Source: Trebouxia sp. TZW2008 (Eukaryota > Chlorophyta > Trebouxiophyceae > Trebouxiales > Trebouxiaceae). Taken from it: a stretch of DNA of 64,000 nucleotides. A program made the translations under genes and the position numbers. Location of the stretch: positions 186,001-250,000 of the forward strand of contig BDIU01000136.1 of NCBI GenBank assembly GCA_002118135.1, read 5' to 3'. Positions 48,670 through 60,329 of the stretch are shown here, piece after piece. The notes beneath the pieces were generated by a model, which did not search any database, was not told the origin of the DNA, and saw only the letters and a program-made list of their open reading frames with translations. Every line of letters begins with the position of its first letter. The stretch's first letter is position 1.

Positions 48670-49083
48670 ATGTTGTGCGTATATGCACAGTGCTAAGCAA
48701 CTCAGCCAACACTGCAGCAAAGCCTTGTGCCCTTAGCATAGCAGAGGCCCAGCTTTGCATCTTGAACGTGCTTAGGGTATCAAGCTCAGCCAGAAACCAG
48801 CACAAGGAAAGCTTTGCATCCTTGAATGTGCTCAGGATATTCAGCTCAGCCAACAACACATTGCATCAGCCTCAACTGTACCAAAAGCCTCAAGTGCTAC
48901 TGCGCAAAGCAGAAAACCTCTTACTTCAACACCATCAAGTCTTGTATGGAACAAAACAGTCCCATGCAGACTCTGAAGAAAAATCCTCTCGCAGACAGTT
49001 TGAACCGTTTGGACAAGCTATCGACAGTGTTTGTCATCTGGCCTATCCGGCTGGATGTCGCATACAGTAGTCTCTGTTGAAGG
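48670..49083. repeat. Fourth ~400-bp unit, displaced by the LINE
   Basis: Same internal blocks as the units at 43900-45100, more diverged. It directly follows the LINE tail. Confidence 0.7.
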
Positions 49084-49239
49084 TTTTCGGGTGGCCGACA
49101 GTATCAGAAGTCACAGCACCTGGCACATCCACACGTCAGTCAATAATTGCTGGGATGACATAGGTACTTAGCAAAGCAGACACACAGAACTCAACAATTT
49201 GTTGTCAATGTCTTCACCTGAGCTGGATTGTTGCGTCAT

Positions 49240-50069
49240 GTCTGTCAAAGGTCGTCAAGTCTCCCTGATGTCGTTGACACCTGAGCCAGCCAGCCTTGGA
49301 CGGGTGTGTTGACTCCACAACATGCTCATCGTACAGGACACTGCTTTCTTGCAACATGTTGATGCACACACCCTGACGTACCAACACTATGATATCTAGT
49401 ACTACAGTGAGCTACATTTGTGATAGACCTGCTATAGGAAATGATAAACAAGGCTATAGGAAATGATAAACAAGAAGTCTAAAGTTTCATGTGGTACGAT
49501 CTGAGTGACCAGAAAAGCACTTTCTGAAATCAGCACCACAGGGCCAGACCTAAATAAACAGGCTGACCAGCACATGTTGCCTCAGGCATTTGACATTGTG
49601 ATAATTGGCTTCAACAGAAACGAGATCTTGTGCAAGATTGCTACATTGACAATGCTGCAGTCATAAAGTGCAGCTGTAGGCAAATAAACAACCTGAGAGG
49701 TTAACATGATGTACACACCAAATACATCTCATGATCCTGCACATCTTTGCTATCTGCCCTTCCCAATTGTAAGCTTGACAATCCATGATTAGAAAATGTC
49801 AAATGCTGTCAGCACAATCCCTGCCAAAATCAGCAATGTTCCTGCCCATGCCAGGTTGTACATACTCTGTTGATGCTTGGCTCGGCCTTCTGGTGGATGT
49901 ACACAGCAACAGCCTCATTGCTGCGTCCAAGACCATAGCAAGCCTTTTGTAAAACCTTGGTAAGGCCTTGGATATGCATCAAAGTATGCATGTCCTGCGT
50001 GCAAGAAGCATGACAAATTTCAGACTGTGAAGCAAGCCTGCATAGCAGTCATAATAGGAGCCAATGCTC
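49240..50069. other. Intergenic stretch, no gene seen
   Basis: No supported coding frame. A short direct repeat 'ctataggaaatgataaacaag' occurs twice near 49431-49475. It includes the 3' flank of the minus-strand gene ending at 50070. Confidence 0.4.
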
Positions 50070-51137
50070 TCATGTTGAATCACCTGGCGCAATGTCAGCC
50101 ACCGCTTCAAGCCTATCACCATCCTGAAAATCGACTGCCAAAATCATGTTGCCGGGTCTTGCTATTGCTGTCACATTGTTGACAGTCTTGAGCCTAAGAG
50201 GAGGTTTGTGCCAGCCCAGCCCGTTTCTCAATGGTCTCCAAAAGGACTTGATTGTTGCATGTGGGAAGCTCAAACTCAAAATCTTGAAATCACCATGCTC
50301 AGCTGTCACTCCAAAAACAACTTTACCCAGGTCTGCAAGGTGACACATTGAAAAGCTTAGTTTGGTTGGTTGCAGACAGATTGCAACAAGAAGAGGGTCT
50401 CCTGTTGTTGCAAAGCTGCCAAGCATGAGCTGTATGCGAGACACACCACATCTCTCATGCAACGTGCTGTGGGCAGCTGTATCAGTGTGACTGAGGCCCT
50501 ATGTTGCACAGACAGCTCGTTTGGCTGAAGCTGCTGCAGCAAGACAGCTGATGCTCACCTTCAGATGTGCTGCATAGTTTCATCTCCTCAAGCAAGTGTG
50601 CTATCTGCCGCTCATAAATTGCTGTCTTGATATGGTCGACCGGCACGTTTCTGAGTTCTTCATACAGCCTATCTCGGCTTACACCAAGTCGCCTTCGTAA
50701 TTCAGTCAGGTAGGCTGAGGTCATTGGTGGCTGCCCTGCGCAACTTCAGAAGCAGCTTTTCAAGCACAGGTGACGTGGGACGCCAATTTGTACTTGTTGA
50801 CAGCTGCGCTCGCCCACCAACCTTGTGAAGGACGGCAACGGCATGTAAGACCACAGAATAAACAGGTGGAACACCTAGTTTGACCAAGCTTGAGGGAAGT
50901 CAGATCGCTGATCAAACAATCTGTGCGAGACATAATAGCCTCGCACAGGTCGAGACATAGAGTCACAACGGCGCTGCCGCGCTCCTTGTCCGGGTGAGAG
51001 CGGTGTTTGCGGGATCTGCTTCGTGACCAGCTCCGTGACACCTCTCCGTGCCCACCGACACGGGTGGCTTTTGCACTGGCGGTCGCGTAGAAGTCGAAGC
51101 GGCTGGAATCTGGCTGTTGGGAAACTTCCGTCTCCAT
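50070..51137 (-). CDS. Unrecognised protein with an Arg/Ser-rich N-terminus
   Basis: I do not recognise the family. The ATG at 51137 opens a frame with an SR-like stretch (SRSWSRSRSRKHRSH). A second exon around 50575-50740 encodes a helical segment (AYLTELRRRLGVSRDRLYEE, then IYERQIAHLLEEMKL), and joins through a GT-AG intron to the last exon (50070-50344), which encodes DLGKVVFGVTAEHGDFKILS, then FWRPLRNGLGWH, ending GDRLEAVADIAPGDST. Phases fit for the last junction. The exon between 50740 and 50890 is unclear: one frame reads plausibly (KLGVPPVYSVVLHAVAVLHK) but needs an acceptor I cannot confirm. Divergent from the nuclease gene with only 160 bp between starts. Confidence 0.55.
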
Positions 51138-51296
51138 ATCTACAGGGACAGGTTGCCACCCAAGCTGCAAACTGCGAAGCACTTATGCTCGCAGCTCAGC
51201 GGACTATGTTTGGCCTGAAGGCTGTCCTGTGATCGCTGCCGAACTCGTTGAAACTGCAGTTCGCTCACCAGGCTTGCACAGGCACTCGACTTTGAC
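51138..51296. promoter_or_regulatory. Compact bidirectional 5' region
   Basis: Only about 160 bp separates divergent start codons of the unknown gene and the nuclease-fold gene. Core promoters must overlap. Confidence 0.45.
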
Positions 51297-53234
51297 ATGG
51301 TCAACGCTTGTTTCTTCAGCTCACCTGCCTGTCGAGCTTCCCCACTGGCATTGTCAGCACCAGGTTGTTCAAGGCATGCAACGGCTGCCGTGTCTTCTTA
51401 CAGCCCCGGAAAAGCAGCGATCAACCCGGCATGTCAGCTGTCCAGGCAGATAAGTCAGACGCGCACTCACACGAGCAGACCCGCAGGAGCAAGTGCCTCT
51501 AGACACGCTGCGAGCGGCGCGCACCTCTCAGCGCTGCGCGCTTCCACAAGCCCCTCAGCTAGCTGCGCCGTGTCCGTGGATCACACAGCTGCTAGGCTTG
51601 CTCACAAAGTCGTGGAGGCAGTTGCAGCCTTCATCCTGGTTGCGCAACCATTGCCGGTACTTGCTGGCGAGGTCATTCAGGGCGTGCCCAGAGTGGCAGA
51701 CGGCGATACTCTGCAGGTGCTCACAGAGGCTCACTGCTTGCAAAGCCTTTGCTTTCCTGCATTGTTGTAGCCTTTGATTGTGGTAAACTCAGCCTAATGC
51801 ATGTGATGCAGATACAAGACAAAAGAATTAGGCTTTTTGGATTTGATGCTCCTGAAAAGGCCCAGCTCTGCAAAAATGCACAAGGCAAAGATTACTCATG
51901 TGGTAAGCAGTCTTGGCTGTGGCGAATGAAGCTGTTCTGCTGTTATAGCTTTCTCGATCCAGTCCAGGATCTGTACGACGTGCTTGCAGGTCAGGAATCG
52001 GGTGATGCTCTACAGCAATTGATTGGCAGCAGTTCAGTGCGCTGCGAAGTCCGTAACACTGATCAGTATGGGCGCAACGTCTCCTCTTGTAGCGTCCTGA
52101 CAAACAAAGGACCCCAGGATATAGGCAACTACATGGTTTCCAATGGCTATGCTGTCGCCTACAGGTATTAAACAAAGATGACTGCTGCAATCTATTTATT
52201 GCAAATTGTGGACAAGTCTTCTCTCTGCAAGCTCAGTACGCCATTGCTGCTACGCTCAAGTGTTTGTTTTGTAATTGTGAGGGTGCATGAGTGATGGATA
52301 CAGTGACTTCTCCCTGTAGGCCACCCAGTACAAGGACACTGTCCATGTCAGACCCATGCATTCAGGAAAGAGTCACTGCATTCTGGCTTTGATAGCTCCT
52401 CTAAGTCAGGACAATTCGACATACGGACAGTTGCATGAATGACCAAAGCAGTCATAAGGAGAAGAAACACTGCACAGGCAATACGGCCAAGACTATGTAC
52501 CCATGGAGGAGTCAGCACATAAAGCACACAAGGGCATATGGCAGGGCAGCTTCCAAACGCCCGCTGACTGGCGCAAGGACCAGAAAATAGAGAAGCTCTT
52601 GGCTTCAAGAAACAATTCGTCAGCAGGTGATTAGTCATGATTCTGTTGCTGACATGACTATGTTTTGTTGTAAGCCCAGCAGTATGCATTTTGATGACAG
52701 AGCTCATGCTGTCAGCAGCTGTTGGCAAGAGGCTGTTTAGCACCCTCTAGACGCCCATTGGACGTGTACAGCATATGTTCCAAGCCTTAGTCATGGCCAA
52801 TGCCAACTGCACCTTCAACCTGCAATGGTGCAAGTCTTCCTCTGATGGTCTCAGTGACAACATTCCCAAAGTAACCCTGTCAATGCTTTCAAGATTCAAG
52901 GACCCATTTGCATTCAAGTGAGGATTATATTCTCAAGCAAAGTACCCAATTCAAGTGAGCGATGTGAGCAAAGTGGTGACTTGGTGGTGGTGGTCTTGTA
53001 GGTGCATCCAGCAGCATACTTGCAGCCCTGCCAGCACCAACCCCTGGGGCAAACAACTCACCATCCAACGGCTGCAAAATCAAAGGCAACATCAACTCAA
53101 AAGGAGAGAAGATATACCATGTGCCTGGCGGTAAATACTATGACTCAACACAGATCGATGTGCCTCAAGGGGAACGCTGGTTCTGCAATGAGCGAGAAGC
53201 CAAGGATGCTGGATGGCGAGCTGCTTCACAATGA
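51297..53234 (+). CDS. Staphylococcal-nuclease-fold protein, plastid-targeted
   Basis: Five exons (51297-51716, 51812-51902, 51990-52164, 52478-52626, 53002-53234) give 355 residues in frame. The first ~110 residues are Ser/Ala/Arg-rich, a likely transit peptide, followed by a hydrophobic stretch (AFILVAQPLPVLAG) that may be a lumenal or membrane signal. The nuclease fold starts at GVPRVADGDTLQIQDKRIRL, FGFDAPEK, and continues QYGRNVSSCSV and GYAVAYRQYG, matching the DGDT, RLxGxDAPE and YGR blocks of thermonucleases. After AHKAHKGIWQGSFQTPADWR comes a separate C-terminal module: NSKGEKIYHVPGGKYYDST, then GERWFCNEREAKDAGWRAA, a domain common after SNase in bacteria. Calcium-dependent DNA/RNA cleavage is inferred from the family. 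Confidence 0.9.
52301..52472. mobile_element. TIR element (MITE-like), copy 3
   Basis: In intron 3 of the nuclease gene. 5' CAGTGACTTCTCCCTGTAGG; reversed 3' CAGTGTTTCTTCTCCTTATG. TA precedes it. Its right end is 5 bp before the exon 4 acceptor junction (CACTG-CACAG|). Confidence 0.68.
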
Positions 53235-53987
53235 GCAACACCTCGTTATTAGAGTACAGTGAGATTTTAGGTAGAAAGCCAGATTAGTTTGTTTAGTCAA
53301 GCACGCCTTGTTGCTTACACAAGCTGTGCAGGGCAGATTGCAGTGGTGTTTCCATGATGCATACAAATTTTGGATGTATAGTTGACTAGAGTAGGTGGTC
53401 TTGCAGCTATACCAGATTTGAGAGCAAGTGTCGAGAGCAGGGGTATGCTGCTTGGCTGTAGCAGTGCAGGTGTTCGCAATATCTGGGCATGCCTGGAATT
53501 TTGCATGAAGTAAAGGACAGAATTGTACAGCAAGCCAATACATGCAATCCCCAGGCAATCCACATCCGAGCGATACTGTTTCAGCAATGTAACATATGGC
53601 ATGCAGGATTCTGGTTTGCGCAAACATGCTGCATTAATGTAGCATTGCAGATCGCATCTGTCTTGCAGCATCATCGTGTAGCGCATCATAACGACAACAG
53701 TATGGCTACAACGTCTGCAGCGCAAATGTAATATGTAATATGGCAAAACGCTAATGAGTCTGCATCAATGGTAGCCATGAAGCTGGACGATGCATGCAGC
53801 AATTCACATGCATTGTTTGGTCAAAATTGTCCTTTGACCAATAGACCGACAAGCAGGACGTTAACACGCAGACAGGTTGCCAGTTTACAAGGCGCACAAT
53901 CTGACAACCCGATTGGCAGCAGCAACCGCGCATTTCGCCAGCCGCACCGCATCCCGCCACGTTCGCTTGATCTCGTGTGCAGTCCAT
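53235..53987. other. Intergenic region, nuclease to reductase gene
   Basis: 3' UTR of the nuclease gene, with two TGTAA motifs at 53727-53731 and 53734-53738, and the promoter of the next co-directional gene. No other gene is supported. Confidence 0.4.
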
Positions 53988-56812
53988 ATGACCGGGGCGC
54001 TCAACTTGTTCGCACACACTTGGCAATGCCATTCGAGCTCACACTCTGTTCCGCACACGAGCAGGACTTGCGGTGGATTGAGCCGATACTTGTCTTCAAA
54101 CCGTGTACACCCGCTTCCAGCAAAGTCTCAGCTTTCACAGACTAGTCCACCCAGGCAGCAGCAAAATGGTCTTTGTAGGGCTTCATTGTGTCAGCGCCTG
54201 TCCTTGAGGTCACGCAGCTCTAGTGCCAGACGGTGAGTATGCATGCACAGTACTCCATGTGTGCAATGAAGCCACAACTAGTGCAGCAAGCCATATTGAC
54301 TGAGTTGAACCACCGATGATTCATGATGTCCCATGACGTAAATCGCGAACAAGCATACGCCTCAGCAACTCAGTCCACTCATGTTTGCAGTGGTGCATTT
54401 GGCGCGCAGCGTGTATTCGCTTCCTGGGGCCAAGACATTGAGTGGAAGCCTGCAAAAATTTCCAACACACAGACAGCTGCCACCCAGGTGAGAAGCGCCA
54501 GCTGAGTGGTGCTTCATTGTATGCTGATTTGTGATTTATGGAGGCAACTCCTTAGGTGGCTGTGTGCTCTCAACCTGTCAGCAACTCCTCAGGAGGCTGC
54601 GTGCTTTCAAAGGTTGTGCAGCAACTCCTCAGGAGGCTGCGTGCCATCAAACATTGTGCAGCAACTCCTCAGGAGGCTGCGTGCTTTCAACGTTGTGCAG
54701 CAATATCGCCAAAGCAGTCAGCGTTGCCCTGCAGTTGAAGAAGTTAGTTCTTGATATTGGAAGCCTGGCAGATGGGTACAAAACAGCAGGGCAATTTCTG
54801 CAAATCAAGGTTGGGGACAGTAAGCCTGGATTCTTTGCAATTGCATCTGCTCCAGACAGTAACAACCAGGGGCTTGTTGAGGTGCTGATCAAGGACGGGC
54901 CACCTGAAAGTGCAGCAAACCTACTGTGCAATATGTCGACAGGTACAGTGTAGTACATGGCAGATGCCTGTATGTGCAAGATCCATGTCACTTTACATTG
55001 TGCTTCAAGAATAAAGGCATTGCGTCCCAGCCTTATGATGGACTGAGTGAGCAATTTTCTAGACTGTGTGTGGTCCGCGCATCACATAATGTCACGTGAT
55101 AGCAAAATTTGTGTGACAGCATACAAGCAGTGAATGTCATCAACATGAGTGTGTAGCAGCGCTGCTGTTCTGCAATATCAGCATGTTTGCATGTGGTATG
55201 CACAAACACCAACAATCAACCAAACGCAGCCTAGTCATGGAGCACATCACTGGGCTACAGCTCCTGAGAACAGTACCCTCATCATCATCTCATGCTTGCA
55301 AGATCCGTACAACATCAATGAACTGCCTCTGACCAAATTTGTCCCAAGCCGCTGTTGCTAGTGACGGCCCCTCCTTTCACAGCAGCCTCCTACACCTTGT
55401 TAATGCCCTCTTCCCCCTCGATTGCAAAACCCCCTCGCAGGGTTTTCCCCCTCGCCCCCTCCTCGCAATGTTTTCCCCTCACCCCCTCCTTGCAATGATC
55501 CACCCGCCGCCCCCTGCCCAAAAACAGCAACTCCACGCCAAAGCAGTGCTGTCAATAAAACACTCTCAATGGCATTATAGGCGGTGAGGTGTCAGTATCG
55601 CCAGTCATGGGCAAAGGTTTCCGAATGGAGCGAGCACCCGCATCTCAGCACCCCACATGTCTTCTGTTTGCCACAGGCTCCGGCATCAGCCCCATCAAAG
55701 CCCTCATAGAATCAGATGAGCTACAGGTAACTCCTCATGGTATTTGCGATGAACATCAAGCATCCAGATCATGACCATTCAGCAGGGTAAGACAATTTCA
55801 GATGTTCCTATGTAAGTCTGTTGGTTTACAAGTTCCTATCTAGGCCTGCTCATTCTCCTGCTGCCTGTCTAGACAGAGGCACCCGTTATGACGCCCAACG
55901 GCGTAGACTTTTCTTTTTTCCTTTTCCTTTCTAGCCCTGCTGATCCTGCTGAGCTTATCTGGTCTACATTGGCTGTGCTTCACAATTCAGTGATGTCTTG
56001 CAGCTGAACATAGCCGACGGCAAGCATCATTGCTGTAGCTAGTGGAGCTGCATGTCAGCTGTTGACTTCGCGGATTCATAATCGTGCCCTCCTGCTGTAT
56101 GTGATGGCTACCTGGTGAATATGCTTAAATTATGCTGGACATCGCCTACAATGAGGCTGTTGGTAATGCTTCAGTTTGTTGGTTGCAGACGCATGACAGA
56201 AAGGACATACGTCTATTCTATGGCACCAAGAACACAGACACAACAGCATACAGAGACCTTGATGACAGTTGGAAGGCAGCTGGAGTTGAGACAATACATG
56301 TATACAGTGATGACGATAAGGGCTATGTGCAAGATGTATTCTCTCAGGTGCGCATCTGCCATTGTCCTGTCGCAATGCCAAGAGCCCCTTTGTTCTATTG
56401 CAAATGCTAGCCCTGATTCATGAAGATTATCATCAGGGCCACTGCTATTAACTTCAATGCTATCATCCCCATGCACTTCAGCAGTTCTGATACTGCAACC
56501 TCTCCTTGTTTTGTTTTGAGCACCAATGGAGATGTGTTTCCACTCATGCTGCAGCTCTAATCTCTGCTGAAATTGTCGTCCAACTTCAATGAAGGGTAGT
56601 AAGACATGTCCAGGCCAATAGCATGCAAGGTTGCTTTGACTGATGTTGTGGACGCTGGTCCTGAGGTCAGCGTTGCTCTGCAGGCGGACACAAACTTTGA
56701 GCCTAGCAAAGCCTGTGCTGTGATGGTAGGTCACAAAGAGATGTGTGAGGCCGTGACGAAGATTTTGGAAAGCAAAGGCGTTGCAAAGGAGCATATTCTG
56801 CTGAATTTCTAG
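53988..56812 (+). CDS. FAD/NAD(P)-binding reductase, plant pKIWI502-like
   Basis: Six exons (53988-54232, 54391-54487, 54735-54942, 55581-55726, 56189-56347, 56630-56812) give 345 residues. About 80 N-terminal residues form a Ser/His/Arg-rich organelle leader. Then come the FAD-side barrel (AGQFLQIKVGD, GFFAIASAP, ELSPVMG equivalent SVSPVMGKGF) and the ferredoxin-reductase-like NAD(P) domain: LFATGSGISPIKALIES, RLFYGTKNTD, KGYVQDVFSQ, VMVGHKEMCEAVTKIL and the terminal HILLNF. The order and length match plant fruit protein pKIWI502 homologues, predicted plastid oxidoreductases of unknown substrate. The ATG at 53988 is the best in-frame choice; alternatives lie upstream. Intron 2 contains a 48-bp repeat array ending just before the acceptor. 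Confidence 0.9.
54543..54712 (+). repeat. 48-bp tandem repeat array in reductase intron 2
   Basis: Four units of about 48 bp built on 'gcaactcctcaggaggctgcgtgctttcaa..gttgtgca'. The first is the most diverged. The last ends 22 bp before exon 3 (54735). Each unit offers a CTCAG and a GTGCAG acceptor-like site. Confidence 0.93.
55400..55530. repeat. C-rich imperfect repeat in reductase intron 3
   Basis: Two to three copies of 'cccctcctcgcaatgttttcccctca'-like text. Intronic, low complexity. Confidence 0.6.
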
Positions 56813-57244
56813 CTGATGGTCACTGCACAGCAGCTGGCTTTGCGCTGCACATCAACATGTTGAGGCTGATGTGGTCCAATTCCTTGAAACTGTGTGCTAG
56901 TACAAAGACCTGGTACTTGTGCATGACTGGTTTAGCGGTAGAACCCATTTCATGTTTTCTGCACTTGCTCGTTGAGACCAGCTTTCATCACCCAATGAGT
57001 CAGCAAAGCTTGCTCTCATTACGCAGCATATGTTTGGAGTACACTGGAGTTCAGCTTTCAGTAAGCAGTGGTCATCATGACAGGCAGTGCTATCATGCTG
57101 CTAAACTTCAATCAAATGCTGGGCGAGATGTGCACATGTGTGTCAGAACCATTCAGGCTGATTAGTAAGTGATCTGGAAGTAGACTCCCAAATTTGCACT
57201 GACGAGCAAGCTTTGGAAAACAAGCTGAGATTACATAGCAATAT
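56813..57244. other. Convergent intergenic region, reductase and desulfhydrase
   Basis: 3' flanks of two convergent genes. No gene or clear poly(A) motif was found. Confidence 0.4.
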
Positions 57245-60200
57245 TCAAAACCATTCAGGGTAGCGCTGAGCTACACCCTGAAGACCCAGGGCACCTCCTG
57301 TATGCAGCATGACCACCTTTGTGGCAGGACTAGAGTCGACCATCTGAACGCTTGTTTGCCAGGCAGACAAGCTATAGATGGGGTCCACCAAGATGCCATG
57401 GTCCTTGGCCACCTGCACATGCACATGTTCCCTATGGCATCATCCTGTGCAATTGTCTTGCTTTCAGATGTGAGCTGCAGCTGTGCATCCTGCACATTCC
57501 GTCACAACTTCAGACAACCACGTCATGGGATTTGATGCAAGAGAAGCAATGGCTGCTGACCTGCTGACATGCCGCAACATCCTCTTTGAAGATCTTACCG
57601 AAGCGGCGTGCCCTTGGCCTGTCTACCCACGCTAGAGCGATCCAATTCATCTCAACCGGATTTTCTGCAAACAAACACAGCAGTTGCTCACGATGTACAA
57701 CAACTGCTCTTGGCTCAAGAGCTTGCTTGTCAGTGCAGGTTTGAAAGGCTGCTGTCAATCACCGACTCAGCAAGCAGAGACAGCACGGGAGTGCCCCAGC
57801 CTGATTGTTTGCGATGTTTGAGCAGTTGTCTTATTCATACAAAAGAACACTGAATGCAATGACATTGCACAGGCAAAGTCTGTTAGAAGGTGGTCACCTG
57901 GGAGATACTTGGTATTGAATGCTGTGGTCAAAGATGTCTGCTGGTTCTGGTAGTATGATACAGGCCCTGCCAGCATGACTCCCCTGATGCGCCACTGCAG
58001 CCCAGCCAAACGAACTCCAATTGCCAATCCTGTGGAGTACAACAGCAAGCATATGACAACAAGAAGCTTGAAGGACCGTTGTAGCCTAGCTACTTCTTGT
58101 ACAAATGCAGGGCTGCCTTTATAGGCTGAGGCTCCCATCATGACGCCTAACGTCATGACACATTACCTTTCTTTTCCTTTTGTTTGATAGATGCTAAATT
58201 GTGGCAAACAAAAGCAACTGAATGACCCTGGAGAAGGTGAGCCCCAGAAAGCTCTGTGAGCATTCTGCCTATGATTGCACTGCAGCTGAGGATGGCTGTA
58301 CTGCTGAGCTTGTATGAGCTTGCATGCTCCCATTGTGTTTACAGTCCATGGTGCAAGAGCATGCACAAATCCTCGACCTCAAAAGCAGACAGTGAAGTAC
58401 TGATTGTGCAAGTACGGCATGCAACAAGCCTGTCCATAGACCAGCTCTGCCTGCCTTGATGTAGACAAGCAGTTCCCATGCATGATAGGATGCAGCAAAA
58501 CTACAAGCATGCTGTTCTAGATGCCCGTGAAAGCAAGAAGGGACATGAACAGAGTAATACCAACTGCAGTAGTGCCAGTGCCGCAATCAACGACCAGCGT
58601 GAGGGGGTCAGGTCCTAGGGCATGGGGCTGGGACAACCAGTGGATAAGGCGTATGCAGCCCAGCAGGGCAGCAGGCTCACTCCCGCCCTCAGGTAGCACA
58701 TGCAACTGCACAGCAAGCTTGCTTCAGCAAGTGTTGATTTCGAAATGACTATCTGCCCTCAGCAGCTGATGTCATTGTACTCCAACACTTGCAGCTGGTG
58801 GTTGTTTCCAGGGCCAAGACAGCCAGTGGATGAGGCGTATGCAGCCCAGCAGAGCGGCAGGCTCACACCCGCCCTCAGGTAGCACATGCAGCTGCACAGC
58901 AAAGTGACATTAGCAGATGTTCGATTCCGCCTGAAAATGGATGTCAATTCAGCCCTTGTGGGTAGAACTGTGACAAATAGTGAACAAGGCATATGCAGCC
59001 CAGCAGAGCAGCAGGCTCATTCGCACCCTCAGGCAGCACATGCGACTGCACAGCAAGCTTGCTTCAGCCAACACTTTATTTTGTGTCTGCGAACGACTGT
59101 CAGCTCAGAAAGGCCGTCTGCCTTCAGCAGGCAATCAAGCTGTGAATTATGTCACATTCAGGGAATGAGTCCAACGCAGCCCAGCAAAGCAGCAGGCTCC
59201 CTCTTGCCCTCAGGCAGCACATGCAGCTGCACAGCAAGCTTGCTTCAGCAATTTAACTCTTGTCTTAATCCGTATTTTTCTTCAGAAAAGACTACCTGCT
59301 GCAGCCAATGGACATGTAGCTTTGGACATGTATACCTGTGGTGAGCTGCTTTCAGTCATGCTTAAGTGTCACAGTGTGCAAAAGCAGTCATTCTGGTCAT
59401 GCAGAGTAAGATAAGTCAAGACATCTGTACAACATCATCATGCTTACAGACACTGTTCTGCAATGACTGGCTGAAAATGATTTCAGATGCACTTACATTG
59501 CTGTGTACCATTAAGGCAGCTTCTGATTAGCAACATGTATTGAGTTCACTCGGCTCTTAACAAAGCTGATACAGTCTGAATGCAAACAAAATCACCTTGA
59601 CACCACCATGTCCTGCTTGCTGGCGTATATGCTCAGCATGTTTAGTCATCATTGCCTGGCGGTCAGCATACTCAGCCCGGGAAACATAAGTCACATCACC
59701 GTACATGCGCGTCAGTAGATGGAAGCCTGATGGCACTGCTGGCCTCTCACCCCTGACAAGCAGATGCGCCCTGATGCCTTGCTCTGCACAAGCTGCGGCT
59801 ACTGCTGCTGTGTGCGCGCTCTGTAAGCCGCCGCATGTCAGCTGCAAGCACGTTGCCACCAGCCTTCAGACATGCGCATGTCTGACCCAGGCACGCGTGA
59901 CCCATGCATGCCAGCTGAAATTAGCAAGAAGTGGGGTCTTGCCAGATCGGTGCACCGCAAGGTCTTGATCTCCGGTAGCAAAGCATCAAGCTTGCGCAGT
60001 TTGTTGCCTCCAAGAACAGGATGGAGCAAGTCATCCTGAATGACCAGGAGGTTGCCCTGAGTCTGAGCTAGGCTCACAACCTTCAACTGCGGATGTAAGC
60101 AAGGGGTCATGCTAGCCGGCGCGAGCAATGCTTCTATTCACATGCTTACCTTGCTGTCAGGTGCTTCCAAAAGCCACTCTCGGTTCAGCAGCGCAGGCAG

Positions 60201-60329
60201 CTGGTCGTGTTGGCCAGCATGAGCGACGCCGCGTCTTGCTTGATCACGCGCGTTACGAAGGGGGGAGACGGCTTGTCTGCGAACATGGCAGCCAACTTTG
60301 TAGCAAGCGCAATGTCCCAAGGCCAACAT
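57245..60329 (-). CDS. D-cysteine desulfhydrase / ACC-deaminase-like PLP enzyme
   Basis: First exon 60150-60329 has a leader followed by WLLEAPDSK. The next exon (to about 59940) has VVSLAQTQGNLLVIQDDLLH and VLGGNKLRKLDALLPE; the Lys in GNK(L)RK is the family's PLP-binding site. Then LTCGGLQSAHTAAVAAACAE, YGDVTYVSRAEYADR (59600-59850), PEGGSEPAALLGCIRLIHWL and LVVDCGTGTTAVGI (58530-58695), VEMNWIALAWVDRPRARRFG (near 57620), DHGILVDPIYSLSAWQ and KVVMLHTGGALGLQG (57290-57420), and a stop at 57245. The pattern fits plant D-cysteine desulfhydrase 2 (H2S, pyruvate and ammonia from D-cysteine). The leader suggests an organelle. Intron 2 starts with GC (GATCTG|gcaaga), supported by the conserved TDL-LTCGG junction. 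Three decayed copies of the PEGGSEPAALLG exon lie upstream in gene sense. Some exon borders at 57850-58500 are unresolved. Confidence 0.85.
58619..59255 (-). repeat. Four copies (one functional) of a desulfhydrase exon segment
   Basis: The functional exon part at 58619-58735 (encoding PEGGSEPAALLGCIR and its acceptor side) is repeated at about 58813-58912, 58975-59075 and 59160-59255. Shared text includes 'gcagcccagcagagcagcaggctca', 'gccctcaggtagcacatgca' and 'ctgcacagcaagcttgcttcagca'. Copies differ by substitutions and small indels. Confidence 0.92.

Noticed and set aside
54543..54712. Regular 48-bp repeats that could look like a CRISPR array
   Set aside because: The units are contiguous with no unique spacers, the host is a eukaryote, and there are no cas genes.
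59540..59600. Additional TIR element near 'gctgatacagtctgaatgc'
   Set aside because: Only the terminal CAGT resembles the family; no inverted partner was found.
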